Assembly (NCBI RefSeq): GCF_001467955.1
Contig: NZ_LNYR01000022.1
Span: forward strand, 15,632 to 79,631
Length of the DNA: 64,000 nt
From: Legionella quateirensis
GTDB lineage: Bacteria > Pseudomonadota > Gammaproteobacteria > Legionellales > Legionellaceae
Direction: 5' to 3'
Notes under the pieces: model-generated
Database searches by the model: none
What the model saw: only the letters and a program-made list of their open reading frames with translations
What the model was told of the DNA's origin: nothing
Position numbers and translations under genes: made by a program
Part shown: positions 1-10,097 of the stretch, piece by piece
Position numbering within the stretch: position 1 is the stretch's first letter
How the letters are laid out: every line of letters starts with the position of its first letter

Positions 1-568
1 AGCACCTCACTCGACTTCCAGCCACATCCAGGAGATCCCTCGCTTCACTCGGGATGACGGTTTCTTATTCGTCATCCTGAATGCATACGCCATCCTAAAT
101 GTACACGTCATCCTAAATTTACACGTCATCCTGAACGCAGTGAAGGATCTCCCTTCAAGTGGCACTGCACTCGACTTCCAGCCACATCCAGGAGATCCCT
201 CGTTTCACTCGGGATGACGGTTTCTTATTCGTCATCCTGAATGCATACGCCATCCTAAATGTACACGTCATCCTAAATGTACACGTCATCCTGAACGCAG
301 TGAAGGATCTCCCTTCAAGTGGCACCGCACTCAACTTCCAGCCACATTCAGGAGATCCCTCGTTTCACTCGGGATGACGGTTTCTTATTCGTCATTCTGA
401 ATGCACACGTCATCCTAAATTTACACGTCATCCTGAACGCAGTGAAGGATCTCCCTTCAAGTGGCACCGCACTCGATTTTCAGCCACCACCAGGAGATCC
501 CTCGTTTCACTCGGGATGACGGTTTCATATTCGTCATTCTGAATGCACACGCCATCCTGAATTTACAC
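1..568. repeat. Tandem array of palindromic repeat with 18-bp sub-repeats
   Basis: Four units follow one another with spacings of 160, 160 and 142 bp, measured at the shared TCGACTTCCA stretch (positions 11, 171, 331, 473). Each unit has a 94-bp imperfect palindrome (copies at about 125-218, 285-378 and 427-520, plus a partial copy at the window start) running from GTCATCCTGAACGCAGTG to its complement CACTCGGGATGAC. Units are joined by two to three copies of an 18-bp module like GTCATCCTAAATGTACAC. The 18-bp period explains the 142-bp spacing, which is one module short. The open frames through the array are repetitive and not credible genes. The array may extend left of the window. Confidence 0.9.
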
Positions 569-599
569 GTCTTAAAAGAATCATTTTGATGTTATGAGT

Positions 600-1208
600 T
601 TAAACTGAGAAAAAGTGTTCTTTATAATTGCTGTCATTATTAGAAAATACTTTGGACTTTCTTGCCCATACTAAATATCCAGCAATTGCCAAACCGGTAT
701 AAATCATCATTAATCCGCAGTGGAAGGGTAGACTTTTATTTAGATACATCACAGCATATAAAGCATCTGTTATAAACCATAAAACCCAGGTTGCGATTAT
801 TTTGTGGCACATTAACCATTGTGCTACAAGACTCAGCGAAGTGGTTGCTGCATCAAGAATCGCGACAGTAGAGTGGGTTAGTGTATGTAATATATAATAA
901 ATGAAGAGAAAAACTGCTCCAAGCGTGAGTGACAGTAATAGCCATTGGGTCAGGCCAAGAGTTTTTAAAGGATTTTCTATAGCCGTTTCTTCAATTAATG
1001 ATTGTCTATACCATATTGACCAGCCATAACACATGCTGAGGAAGTAAAAAATTTCCAACATCATGTCGGCATAAATTCCTTTATGCCAATAAAGCCATCC
1101 ATTCAGGATAGTTGCTAATATCCCCAGAGGCCAGGCTTTATTATTCAGACGAATAAAAAAATAGGTTGATAGCAGGGAGGCTAAAGCACCTAATAAATCA
1201 AATAGCAT
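600..1208 (-). CDS. pnuC: PnuC-family nicotinamide riboside/NMN transporter
   Basis: This 202-residue inner-membrane protein has about seven hydrophobic segments and the Trp-rich pattern of PnuC carriers, for example the N-terminal WPLGILATILNGWLYW stretch and the following YADMMLEIFYFLSMCYGW. PnuC proteins take up nicotinamide riboside or related NAD precursors by facilitated diffusion. Length is close to the family norm (about 200-240). The gene stands alone, divergent from the downstream stress-protein gene, with 210 bp between their starts. No adjacent nadR or kinase gene is present, so the exact substrate (nicotinamide riboside, thiamine-like or riboflavin-like in other subfamilies) cannot be fixed from context. 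Confidence 0.8.
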   Translation of the reverse strand: MLFDLLGALASLLSTYFFIRLNNKAWPLGILATILNGWLYWHKGIYADMMLEIFYFLSMCYGWSIWYRQSLIEETAIENPLKTLGLTQWLLLSLTLGAVFLFIYYILHTLTHSTVAILDAATTSLSLVAQWLMCHKIIATWVLWFITDALYAVMYLNKSLPFHCGLMMIYTGLAIAGYLVWARKSKVFSNNDSNYKEHFFSV

Positions 1209-1421
1209 AGAGGGTACCGTGATAAATGCCGAAACATATTCCCAAACGATTATGTTTAGTGCAATTATAAGTGAGAGATCTATACCATAATTTGCATAAT
1301 ATTAACAATCAGAATGAGACAAAATGCTCAAGTTTAAAGGAATCAATTAAATCCAATTATGGGAAATTTAGCCGGGATCTGCTAATCTTAACTCAGACAT
1401 CGGATTTTTAAGGAGAAAATG

Positions 1422-1853
1422 ATGTATAAGAGGGTATTATTTGCTACGGACTTTGATGAAGTAGGGGTCAGGGCTGCCGAGAAAGCAAAGAAAATTTCAG
1501 ATGAAAATGGTGCTGATTTGATTCTGGTTCATGTTGTTGAACCTATACCGGCCTATGCATATCCTGGATTTGCAGGTTTTGCTGAAGTCGAGTTATCCAT
1601 TCGTGAACAAGCTGAGAAAGAACTGGATGAGCTAGCGAATAAATTGGGCGTTGATGCGAAGCACCGATTTATTGAATTTGGTTCTACTAAAAATGAGATA
1701 TTAAGAGTAGCTAAAGAACATAAAATTGATTTAATCGTAACAGGTAGTCATGGTAAACATGGCTTGTCTTTATTATTAGGGTCTACTGCTAATGCAATAC
1801 TGCATGGCGCTGAATGTGACGTATTGATTGTCCGGCCTAAAATCGATCATTAA
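1422..1853 (+). CDS. Universal stress protein, UspA family
   Basis: A small cytoplasmic protein (143 residues) of the Usp fold. It starts with the strand YKRVLFATDF and ends with the ATP-binding signature GSHGKHG-x4-GSTAN (family motif G-x2-G-x9-G-S/T), so it is an ATP-binding type. Usp proteins form dimers and support survival under starvation or stress. Two ATGs lie back to back at 1419 and 1422; the AAGGAG at 1410-1415 is 3 nt from the first and 6 nt from the second, so the second is preferred. It is a single gene that converges on the ankyrin gene. Confidence 0.9.
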   Translation: MYKRVLFATDFDEVGVRAAEKAKKISDENGADLILVHVVEPIPAYAYPGFAGFAEVELSIREQAEKELDELANKLGVDAKHRFIEFGSTKNEILRVAKEHKIDLIVTGSHGKHGLSLLLGSTANAILHGAECDVLIVRPKIDH

Positions 1854-1981
1854 TTGAATGAGAACTGCTTGCGATTGCAATTAAATTCAGGGTGTGTTGA
1901 TAAGCCATTAATTAATACCTACGCTTTGAGATATGCCGAGTGAATCTCAGCATTTTTTAAACCTACCCTATCTGGCTCGAT

Positions 1982-2020
1982 ATCCGCTCTCCACCACGCG
2001 CAACGTGGGGGAGAGCGGAT
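1982..2020. terminator. Strong hairpin between convergent genes
   Basis: ATCCGCTCTCCACCACG pairs with CGTGGGGGAGAGCGGAT across a 5-nt loop, with one mismatch in 17 bp. It lies between the stops of two convergent genes (1853 and 2085), where a bidirectional terminator would fit. There is no good T-tract on either side, so it may equally be a dispersed palindromic repeat. Confidence 0.5.
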
Positions 2021-2084
2021 TTGACTTCCTTAGCCTGTCGGCTAATTGGCAAAGTGCCCGACATTACTATCCTGTTCACAAGAC

Positions 2085-5000
2085 TCATCTCTTTAATGCT
2101 CTTAGTTTGCCAGGACTGACTGGATCTGGTGGAGCTACTGACCCCTGACTGAACATTGAATGAGAGCTAAGAAGGGTAGAAGTATCGGTCTCTGATGAAG
2201 ACGCGGTGAGTAATAGAGCAGAGCCTGAATCGTGGTTGGGTATGGTGGAATCCACGGTAGTTGGAGTGGTTGTCTGTTTCTTTGCTTGCTCTTGTAGCGA
2301 TTTAAGAAGATGCAAGGATTTAGAACACCTTGCGCGTTTAACCAGATCCAAAATGGTAATGCCATCGCAGTTCTTTACCATTATGGCATCTGCTCTTGCT
2401 GTCTCAGGCAGATAATCCAGAAGCCAATTCAGAGATTGGATTTGTCTTGCTGCGGCAACGTGCAGCAAGGTATTGCCATAAAGGCTCTTTACCATCACGG
2501 CTTCCGCCCTTGCTGCTTTGGGCAGGCAATCCAGAAGCTTTTTCAGGATTTTAGGGTGTTTTGCTGCGGTTAGATGCAGCACTGAGTTTCCATACTTGTT
2601 ACATATCATCAATGCCCCAGCTCTTGTCTCCTCAGACAGTCTATTCACAAGCGGTTTCAAAATCGCAGGACGGGTTGTTTCTACCTCGTGCAGCACTGTA
2701 TTGCCATCTTCGTTAGTTACCATCAAAGCGGCTGCTCTTGCGGCTTTGGGTAGGCAGTCCAGAAGCTGTTTCAGGTATTTGGGGGCATTTTTTGCAATCC
2801 GATGCAATGCGGTATTGCCATCAGCATCGGTTGCCATCAAAACTTCCGCCCTTGCCGTTTTAGGTAAATAGTCCAGAAGCAGTCTTATGGTTTTTGGGCT
2901 ATCTTCCAGGGTATGAAGTACTGTATCCCCTTTGTTGTTTTTCGTCATCAAGACTTCAGCCCTATCCTTCTCGGGCAGCGTTTTCATAAGTAGTTTCAAG
3001 ATTTTCGAGTCATTTCTGGCCAGGTGCATCACGGTATAGCCAATATAATTCTTTGTTATCAGGGCACTTGCTCTTTCTTCTTTCGGCAGGTAGTTCAGAA
3101 GCAGTTTCAAAGTATTGGGATAATCTACGGCAAGGTGCAGCATACTAATGCCACAGTAGTTTTTATCTATCACCACATCAACCCTTTGATGCTCTGGTAA
3201 TGTCTGCAGAAACCATTGAATAAAAGAAAGGTGTTGGTTCTCGATGGCTTCTTGAAGGGGAGGGAAGCGGCCTTTGTATTTCACCCTATAGTTTGCTCCT
3301 TTGTCAATCAGGGCGGCAGCTAATTCTGTATGTCCGAAGGATGCAGCAATATAAAACGGAGTTAAACTTTTGTTGTCGGTAGCATTGGGATCAAAACCCG
3401 GATGAGCAACAATTTGACGAACTATGGCTTCGGGCAAATCGGTAGACAGTGCAATAAGTCCTGCGATTTCCGGGCTAAATTCGGGCGTGATATAGCCGGG
3501 TGTGATCATCACCGGAAAGGGAGTTTCTCCTTCCGGGGCAGGGGCATTCAGGCGTTCAATCTGAGCAAGCAGTGCTTCGGGCCAGGAGTCTCGTGCAAGC
3601 GCATCACCTGCAGAATTCTCCGTCTGATTGCATCGGTTGCGGATGAATTTGAGCAGGATGGGAAGGCACTGTTGAAACAGGAGAGACCAGTTGTCAGCAG
3701 GATAACATAGGGCATGAAGCAGGATGCGGTTTATCTGATAGGGCGTTACTTCCAGTACGCCGTCTTCTTCTGTCCTGGCTATCCATTCGGCAAGCATCGC
3801 ATCCTGTACTCGGATGACAGGATTGCAGTTGTTCCCCTCGGTATTTTCCTTAAAGAACAGGTCACATAGTTTGGTAAAGAGGCTGGCGTAAGTAAAGGCT
3901 CTGTCATCACCACTTGCCGCAAACCAGGTTGCCGTATAAATACTGATGAAGTCATGATAGGCGCTGGTTCGCCATACTCCAAAACCGCGCTCAAAGGTGC
4001 GCAGGCGTTCTTCCATCGTAGCGGTATCTTCAAGCAATGGAGCAAGAGAAAGGTCAGGGTTATGAAGGCATTGACTATGAAAATGAAGCACATTCACCCA
4101 GGCGTCTTTGTTGTCATCCGGCATGTCGCAGACGTCTAGCAGATTTTTATAGTCTTTGTACTGATAAAGCGTATCGTGAAACCTTAAGACTAGGTACAGG
4201 ATACTGAACGGGTCTTTTTCGTTTGCAGAGTTCACAAGCGACTCCGGACTGAAGTCTGCTCCCTGAAGCCAGACGAGTGTGTCGTCAGCAAGCGATCGCA
4301 GACCGGTTGCTGTGATGCTGCCAGAACTTGTGGCCAGAGTCTGGCGTTTGGCATGACTTTCAAGGGCAGCAAGGATGGGGATGAAATTACAGGGGATGGA
4401 TTGTAACCCTATCTTGCTGCAATACCCGTTGATTTTCTGCATCATCAGCTCATCTGGCACTATCCCTATTGTGCGAAAACGCTCAAGCACGTATTCCCGC
4501 GCCGCGTCTGAGCCTCCGGCATTCTTGATGGCATCCCGGACAGTACCCGGCATGGTGCCGTATGCCCAAGGCAAAAACAGGGACTGAAAATGAGCATGAA
4601 ATGTGGCGCGTTCATCGCCCACCGGGTCACGCCCGTCGGGAAGATGGATTTTCTTTTGCTTTCCAAGCACTTCACGCACCATGAAATCGAACAACCCCTG
4701 CATGAGGACATCCTCTGCATTTAAAGGCAGGCGCTTGCCATCATAGCCATCAAGTGCCATGAGCCAGGCATGGCGAATGCCTGTAGCGCAGACGCGCGGT
4801 GTGGCTTTCGCCAGCGCATTGTTGATACGGTCAAATTCCTGAAGGCGCAGCAGCCGCTCTTTTTGGGCGGTACTGCGAGGCGGTACTGGCCATCGCCTTT
4901 CATCCTTATCAATCAGTGCCGAGAGAACGACTGCATAGACCTCGGGAAGTGGCAGGTACCATTCAGTAGAAATCCGATGCCCGTTGTGCTCCTCAACCAG

Positions 5001-5375
5001 GGTGACCCGGTCAAGTTCTCTGCTCAAAGTACGTGAACTCAGCGTTTCTGCCAGCCAGGCTTTAGTAAGCGGTTCCAGCTGAGAAGATTTGACTCGTTCT
5101 TCATACCTCTTTTTGACATGACTCATCCGCTCTTGTGCTTTGTAATTACCGGTAATTTCAATAGTCATCGTTGAGGTGGGTACAACAACTGATGAAGAGG
5201 TTGCAGCAGGAGATGAAGCGGGTTGAGCTGGCGCTTCGATATCAACTTTTTGCAACAGATACCGTGAAGCCAGTCGGATGGCGAGTATGGCCGCTGCATT
5301 CGAGGTCACTGTGTTGTGCGTGCTCTGTGCGTCCTGAGCGCTTTTAATGATTGCCTGCGTGAGGTTGCCTGGCAT
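2085..5375 (-). CDS. Large ankyrin-repeat protein, candidate Dot/Icm effector
   Basis: A 1096-residue protein with three parts. Residues 1-75 are Ala/Ser/Thr-rich and probably disordered. Residues about 80-650 form a helical region I do not recognise. Residues about 660-1020 are ankyrin repeats; from 740 on they become very regular, with a 37-38 residue period marked by LPK-x-x-RA followed by G-N-T-x-LH. The last 60 residues are Ser/Thr-rich and flexible (SSSETDTSTLLSS), as in many Dot/Icm substrates. Ankyrin proteins bind host proteins in Legionella and Coxiella. The first two thirds look more GC-rich than neighbouring genes, suggesting later acquisition. Effector status is inferred; no catalytic motif was seen. 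Confidence 0.75.
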   Translation of the reverse strand: MPGNLTQAIIKSAQDAQSTHNTVTSNAAAILAIRLASRYLLQKVDIEAPAQPASSPAATSSSVVVPTSTMTIEITGNYKAQERMSHVKKRYEERVKSSQLEPLTKAWLAETLSSRTLSRELDRVTLVEEHNGHRISTEWYLPLPEVYAVVLSALIDKDERRWPVPPRSTAQKERLLRLQEFDRINNALAKATPRVCATGIRHAWLMALDGYDGKRLPLNAEDVLMQGLFDFMVREVLGKQKKIHLPDGRDPVGDERATFHAHFQSLFLPWAYGTMPGTVRDAIKNAGGSDAAREYVLERFRTIGIVPDELMMQKINGYCSKIGLQSIPCNFIPILAALESHAKRQTLATSSGSITATGLRSLADDTLVWLQGADFSPESLVNSANEKDPFSILYLVLRFHDTLYQYKDYKNLLDVCDMPDDNKDAWVNVLHFHSQCLHNPDLSLAPLLEDTATMEERLRTFERGFGVWRTSAYHDFISIYTATWFAASGDDRAFTYASLFTKLCDLFFKENTEGNNCNPVIRVQDAMLAEWIARTEEDGVLEVTPYQINRILLHALCYPADNWSLLFQQCLPILLKFIRNRCNQTENSAGDALARDSWPEALLAQIERLNAPAPEGETPFPVMITPGYITPEFSPEIAGLIALSTDLPEAIVRQIVAHPGFDPNATDNKSLTPFYIAASFGHTELAAALIDKGANYRVKYKGRFPPLQEAIENQHLSFIQWFLQTLPEHQRVDVVIDKNYCGISMLHLAVDYPNTLKLLLNYLPKEERASALITKNYIGYTVMHLARNDSKILKLLMKTLPEKDRAEVLMTKNNKGDTVLHTLEDSPKTIRLLLDYLPKTARAEVLMATDADGNTALHRIAKNAPKYLKQLLDCLPKAARAAALMVTNEDGNTVLHEVETTRPAILKPLVNRLSEETRAGALMICNKYGNSVLHLTAAKHPKILKKLLDCLPKAARAEAVMVKSLYGNTLLHVAAARQIQSLNWLLDYLPETARADAIMVKNCDGITILDLVKRARCSKSLHLLKSLQEQAKKQTTTPTTVDSTIPNHDSGSALLLTASSSETDTSTLLSSHSMFSQGSVAPPDPVSPGKLRALKR

Positions 5376-5666
5376 GGGAAATTCCCTAATACTGGATTTG
5401 TTGGGTTGAATTGTATCATTATGGCGATATTTTCGTCAAAAGTAACGGGTTGATTGCTCAATTTAAAAACTTGCTGTGGTGTTATTTGGTCATTGAGCGT
5501 ATCGATGCTCCCCTATTAAAATGTTTTACTAAGCCTACGTTGTATTTTGATATCCCTGAATTATCAGGTATCTGTTGAAATCGAAAATATAATGAATACT
5601 CTATTTCTCAATAGGCAATAAAACCAGTATACTATAGTACTTTAATTCGTACGATTTAGTTGATTA

Positions 5667-6617
5667 ATGAAACTGTTGCGTGGTGTTCAACATCTTGCTG
5701 AAATTGAAAAGGGCGTAGTCGCTACGATTGGTAATTTTGATGGCATTCATTTAGGCCATCAGAATCTGATTAAATCCTTAAAAGATAAAGCGAATAGCAT
5801 GAAACTGCCTTTGGTGCTGGTTCTATTTGAACCCCAACCCAGAGAGTATTTTCAACAAGAAGCTGCACCTGCCAGACTTTCCAGTTTAAGGGAAAAATTG
5901 GAAATGCTGAAGTCATGTCAAGTGGATTATATTTATTGTATTAAATTTGATCGATCCATGGCTGAAACTACTGCTGTGGATTTTGCGACTCAATATCTTT
6001 TTCACGCATTAAAAGTAAAATACCTGCTTGTAGGTGAAGATTTTCGATTTGGCATGAACAGGTCCGGAGATGTGTTCATGCTGAAAGCTTTAGGTGCACA
6101 ATACTCATGTCAGGTAGAAACCTGTTCTGATTTTTTAATTGAAAATGAAAAGGTCAGTTCAACAAAAATAAGAAATGCATTGCAGCAGGGTGATCTAGGT
6201 CTGGCTGCTCGATATTTAGGAAGAACTTATAGCTTATGTGGTAGAGTGATCCGAGGAGATGGTCGCGGACGACAGTGGGGGATTCCTACAGCTAACCTAA
6301 GTTTACATCGATTAGCGCTCCCATTAACGGGTGTTTACGTAGTTCAAGTTCGTATGGGTTCTAAATATGTTGAAGGTGTTGCCAATATTGGAAAACGCCC
6401 AACAGTAGATGGAACTAAAAACATATTGGAAATACATTTATTGAATTTTAATGATTCAATTTATGGTGAGTTATTGCAAGTGTTTTTCTTGCACAAATTA
6501 CGTGATGAGGTTAAATTCACAACAGTGGATGCCTTGATTACGCAGATTCAAAATGATATTGCGGCGGCAAAAGCATTTTTTAACTTGAAGTGCAGTAGTA
6601 GATTGAGCTGTACATAA
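5667..6617 (+). CDS. ribF: Bifunctional riboflavin kinase / FAD synthetase
   Basis: RibF phosphorylates riboflavin to FMN, then adenylylates FMN to FAD. The N-terminal nucleotidyltransferase domain shows the GNFDGIHLGH motif (residues 22-31) and SSTKIRNAL further on. The C-terminal kinase domain starts near residue 185 with GRVIRGDGRGRQWGIPTANL. The 316-residue length is normal. It leads the conserved gammaproteobacterial cluster ribF-ileS-lspA, with 38 bp to ileS. The usual upstream murJ/rpsT is absent; an ankyrin gene is transcribed divergently instead, across a 291-bp gap. Confidence 0.96.
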   Translation: MKLLRGVQHLAEIEKGVVATIGNFDGIHLGHQNLIKSLKDKANSMKLPLVLVLFEPQPREYFQQEAAPARLSSLREKLEMLKSCQVDYIYCIKFDRSMAETTAVDFATQYLFHALKVKYLLVGEDFRFGMNRSGDVFMLKALGAQYSCQVETCSDFLIENEKVSSTKIRNALQQGDLGLAARYLGRTYSLCGRVIRGDGRGRQWGIPTANLSLHRLALPLTGVYVVQVRMGSKYVEGVANIGKRPTVDGTKNILEIHLLNFNDSIYGELLQVFFLHKLRDEVKFTTVDALITQIQNDIAAAKAFFNLKCSSRLSCT

Positions 6618-6655
6618 TACCGTCAAAACTTAACGATTTCGCAGAGTAGGCAGCA

Positions 6656-9451
6656 ATGGCAGAATATAAAGATACATTAAACCTTCCTAATACTTCTTTT
6701 CCAATGAAGGCAAGTCTTGCAACAAGAGAACCGCAAATGCTGGCCGATTGGAACGCCAAAGGGGTGTATGAAAAAATTCGTAAAAACCGAAGTGGAAGTA
6801 AAAAATTTATTCTGCATGATGGTCCTCCTTATGCAAATGGACATCTTCATTGCGGTCATGCGCTGAATAAAATTCTTAAAGATATTATTATAAAATCCAA
6901 ATCGTTTAGTGGCTATGATGCTCCTTTTGTACCTGGATGGGATTGTCATGGATTACCTATAGAGCTGAATGTAGAAAAGAAAGTAGGAAAAGCCGGGGTA
7001 AAAATTTCACCCAGAGAGTTTCGTGTTAAATGCCGTGAATATGCAGCCAGTCAAATTGATATTCAGCGTGATGAATTTCAACGTTTGGGAGTATTTGGCG
7101 ATTGGTATAATCCTTATGTGACTATGGATTTTCGCTATGAAGCCAACATAGTCAGGGCGTTGGGATTGATGATTAAAAATGGACATTTGCAACAAGGCTT
7201 CAAGCCCGTGCACTGGTGTATTGATTGTAGCTCAGCTCTTGCTGAAGCAGAAGTCGAGTATGAGGAAAAAACCTCTCCTTCAATTGATGTGGCATTTGTT
7301 GCTGTTGATTCGGCGGATTTTATTAATAAATTCAACATTACATCAGAAAATAAACCTTTGATTCTTCCTATCTGGACAACCACACCATGGACTCTGCCAG
7401 CCAATGAAGCGGTTTGTTTGCATCCCGAGATTGATTATTCGTTAATTGATGCAGGAACTGCTTATTATATAGTAGCTACCGACTTGGTTGAGTCAGTCAT
7501 GGCGCGTTACGGAGTGAGCGAATACACGATCTGCAGTTCAGTTAAAGGGGCTGTATTTGAATATCTCAAATTAAAGCATCCATTTAATGATCGTCAGGTG
7601 CCAGTAGTTCTTGGTGAACATGTTACTACCGATTCTGGAACTGGTTGTGTACATACCGCACCTGCGCACGGCCCAGATGATTACATGGTGGGTAAAGCTT
7701 ATAATCTGCCTTTATTCAATCCAGTAAAGTCTAATGGTTGCTTTGCTGACGATGTTGAGTTTTTTGCGGGTATTTCTGTATTAAAAGCAAACGATGCTAT
7801 TCTGGATAAATTATCCGAAAATGGGGCGCTATTAGCCAAAGAATCCATTAGACACAGTTATCCTCATTGCTGGAGACATAAGTCACCGATGATTTTTCTG
7901 GCTACTCCTCAGTGGTTTATTTCTATGGATAAATCCAATTTAAGACAAGCAATAATAAGAGAAATTGATAAAGTCAACTGGGTTCCTGACTGGGGGAAAG
8001 CGCGCATTAGTAATATGGTTGAAAACAGACCGGACTGGTGTATTTCAAGGCAAAGAGCCTGGGGTACGCCTATGCCATTATTTGTTCATAACACCACACG
8101 GGAGCTTCATCCAAATACTTTGGAACTCTTGGAACAAGTAGCCTTAATGATAGAAAAATCAGGAATTGATGTCTGGTTCGAGTTAGACGCGGCTGAATTA
8201 ATTGGTGATGACGCCAAAAATTACGATAAAATATCCGATACTATGGATGTCTGGCTTGACTCTGGTGTATCTCATTTTAGTGTATTGAAACAAAATAAAG
8301 ATTTGGATTTTCCTGCAGATGTTTATTTTGAAGGTTCTGATCAACACCGTGGCTGGTTTAATTCGTCACTGACTACTTCAGTGGCCATGAACGGAGTAGC
8401 GCCCTATAAGACGGTATTAACCCACGGTTATACAGTTGATGCAGAAGGTAAGAAATTATCAAAATCCAAAGGCAATTATGTAGCACTGGATAAATTAGTG
8501 AATCAGCATGGAGCAGACATATTACGTTTGTGGGTTGCTTCTACTGATTATAGAAATGAAGTCAGTATTTCAGATGAAATAATTAAACGTAATGCAGATG
8601 CATACCGAAGAATTCGTAATACCAGTCGTTTTTTACTGGCTAATCTGTTTGATTTCGATCCAACTAAGGATTGCGTAGAGCCGCAAGACTTATTGGAATT
8701 AGATAAATGGGCATTAAAGCGTTGTCAAATCTTGCAGGATGAAATTGTAGCAGCTTATGAGGCATATCAATTCCATGTAATATATCAGAAAATTCATAAT
8801 TTCTGCGCAGTAGATATGGGCAGTTTTTACCTGGATCTGATTAAAGATCGGCAATACACTACAGCAAAAGACAGCAAAGCAAGACGTTCCTGTCAAACCG
8901 CTATGTATCATATAGTAAAGGCCTTTACTCTTTGGCTTGCGCCTATATTATCATTCACTGCAGAAGAGATTTGGCAATCCATTCCCGGGTACCAGGGCGA
9001 GTCTATTTTCATTGAACGCTGGTATGATGCCTGGCCTGCAATTGATGCCGTGAATATGGATGATTGGGAGCAATTGCATCAGATTCGTGATGAAGTAAAT
9101 AAGTCTTTAGAGGAAACAAGGCAGAAAGGTGCGATTGGTTCCGCATTGGCTGCTGAAGTTAACCTGTATGCAAAACCCGAGGTAGTGCCAAAACTGACTC
9201 GTTTGGGAGAAGAGCTGCGTTTCTTGTTAATGACTTCAGGCGCGAATGTTTTGCCGATGAGTAATGCTCCCGCTGGGTTGAACGCAACAGAATATGGAGT
9301 AGCGATTGAAGTTACTGCAAGCTCTCATGAGAAGTGTGCGCGTTGTTGGCATAGAAGACCTGATATAGGACAAAATAAGGAGCATCCAGAGCTTTGTTTG
9401 CGTTGCGTGGGCAATATCAGTGGTCAAGATGAGGTGAGGCTTTTCATATGA
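6656..9451 (+). CDS. ileS: Isoleucyl-tRNA synthetase
   Basis: A class I aminoacyl-tRNA synthetase of 931 residues that charges tRNA-Ile and edits misactivated valine. Visible signatures are the HIGH box as HCGH (about residues 65-68, in [12 protein letters not shown]), the KMSKS box as KLSKS (about residue 600), a CP1 editing domain between them, and a C-terminal zinc-binding CARCWH...CLRC knuckle near residues 893-914. Size matches the bacterial enzyme (938 in E. coli). Its TGA stop overlaps the ATG of lspA by 4 nt, so the two are translationally coupled. Confidence 0.98.
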   Translation: MAEYKDTLNLPNTSFPMKASLATREPQMLADWNAKGVYEKIRKNRSGSKKFILHDGPPYANGHLHCGHALNKILKDIIIKSKSFSGYDAPFVPGWDCHGLPIELNVEKKVGKAGVKISPREFRVKCREYAASQIDIQRDEFQRLGVFGDWYNPYVTMDFRYEANIVRALGLMIKNGHLQQGFKPVHWCIDCSSALAEAEVEYEEKTSPSIDVAFVAVDSADFINKFNITSENKPLILPIWTTTPWTLPANEAVCLHPEIDYSLIDAGTAYYIVATDLVESVMARYGVSEYTICSSVKGAVFEYLKLKHPFNDRQVPVVLGEHVTTDSGTGCVHTAPAHGPDDYMVGKAYNLPLFNPVKSNGCFADDVEFFAGISVLKANDAILDKLSENGALLAKESIRHSYPHCWRHKSPMIFLATPQWFISMDKSNLRQAIIREIDKVNWVPDWGKARISNMVENRPDWCISRQRAWGTPMPLFVHNTTRELHPNTLELLEQVALMIEKSGIDVWFELDAAELIGDDAKNYDKISDTMDVWLDSGVSHFSVLKQNKDLDFPADVYFEGSDQHRGWFNSSLTTSVAMNGVAPYKTVLTHGYTVDAEGKKLSKSKGNYVALDKLVNQHGADILRLWVASTDYRNEVSISDEIIKRNADAYRRIRNTSRFLLANLFDFDPTKDCVEPQDLLELDKWALKRCQILQDEIVAAYEAYQFHVIYQKIHNFCAVDMGSFYLDLIKDRQYTTAKDSKARRSCQTAMYHIVKAFTLWLAPILSFTAEEIWQSIPGYQGESIFIERWYDAWPAIDAVNMDDWEQLHQIRDEVNKSLEETRQKGAIGSALAAEVNLYAKPEVVPKLTRLGEELRFLLMTSGANVLPMSNAPAGLNATEYGVAIEVTASSHEKCARCWHRRPDIGQNKEHPELCLRCVGNISGQDEVRLFI

Positions 9452-9912
9452 AGAAATGGTATTGGTTTTTACTCAGTATTTTTGTAATTATCTGCGACCA
9501 AACAAGTAAATACTGGATTGGTGTTTTATTAACTCCTTATAAACCAATGCCTGTAATGCCAATGCTAAATATAACTTTAGCTTATAACACCGGGGCTGCT
9601 TTCAGTTTTTTAAGTGGTGCGGGTGATTGGCACAGATGGTTTTTTGCTGGTTTCAGTCTTCTGGTCAGTATTATTTTAGTGATATGGTTATGGCGAACTC
9701 CTGATAATGCACGCATGCAATCTGCAGGAATCAGCCTTATATTAGGAGGCGCGCTAGGTAATCTTATTGACAGAGGATTACATGGCTTTGTCATTGACTT
9801 CATAGATGTTTACTATAAATATCACCATTTTGCCACTTTTAATATTGCTGATAGTGCTATATGTATAGGAGCTGCAATTTTAGTTTTGGATTTGTTAATA
9901 CATAGAGAATAG
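9448..9912 (+). CDS. lspA: Lipoprotein signal peptidase (signal peptidase II)
   Basis: An inner-membrane aspartyl protease that removes the signal peptide from prolipoproteins after lipid modification. The 154-residue protein has four hydrophobic helices and both catalytic aspartates, D117 in GNLIDRG-x-x-GFVIDF and D135 in FNIADSAI. The start overlaps the end of ileS (ATGA), which is the standard arrangement. The fkpB and ispH genes that often follow are missing here. Confidence 0.97.
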   Translation: MKKWYWFLLSIFVIICDQTSKYWIGVLLTPYKPMPVMPMLNITLAYNTGAAFSFLSGAGDWHRWFFAGFSLLVSIILVIWLWRTPDNARMQSAGISLILGGALGNLIDRGLHGFVIDFIDVYYKYHHFATFNIADSAICIGAAILVLDLLIHRE

Positions 9913-10007
9913 AGCGTGCTTTCAATTCACCTTAAGTTGTTCTAGGCAAAATGTTTAATGTATCATTTCAAAGAATGATGTTTGATCCCCTCATCCGCCT
10001 GTCGGCA

Positions 10008-10035
10008 CCTTCTCCCTCAGCCCGAAGGGAGAAGG
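10008..10035. terminator. Perfect 10-bp stem between convergent genes
   Basis: CCTTCTCCCT (10008-10017) pairs with AGGGAGAAGG (10026-10035) across an 8-nt loop, between the stops of lspA and the convergent aldolase-like gene. There is no T-tract, and the surrounding CCCCTCATCCGCCTGTCGGC text is a widespread intergenic repeat type. It could therefore be a dispersed element that also acts as a terminator. Confidence 0.5.
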
Positions 10036-10097
10036 CGATTCTAGCGAGATCTCGCAAAACTTTGATGAGACTCATCTGGTACTCTTCTCGAAGCATA

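Noticed and set aside
159-519. Open frames through the repeat array
   Set aside because: They consist only of translated repeat units (VILNAVKDL and variants) and shift with the repeats; no RBS or family.
1-568. CRISPR array
   Set aside because: Units are self-similar throughout, spacers are not unique, and there are no cas genes.
2206-2871. Several plus-strand frames opposite the first ankyrin gene
   Set aside because: Their Cys/Gly-rich composition mirrors the antisense of the ankyrin repeats; they are shadows.
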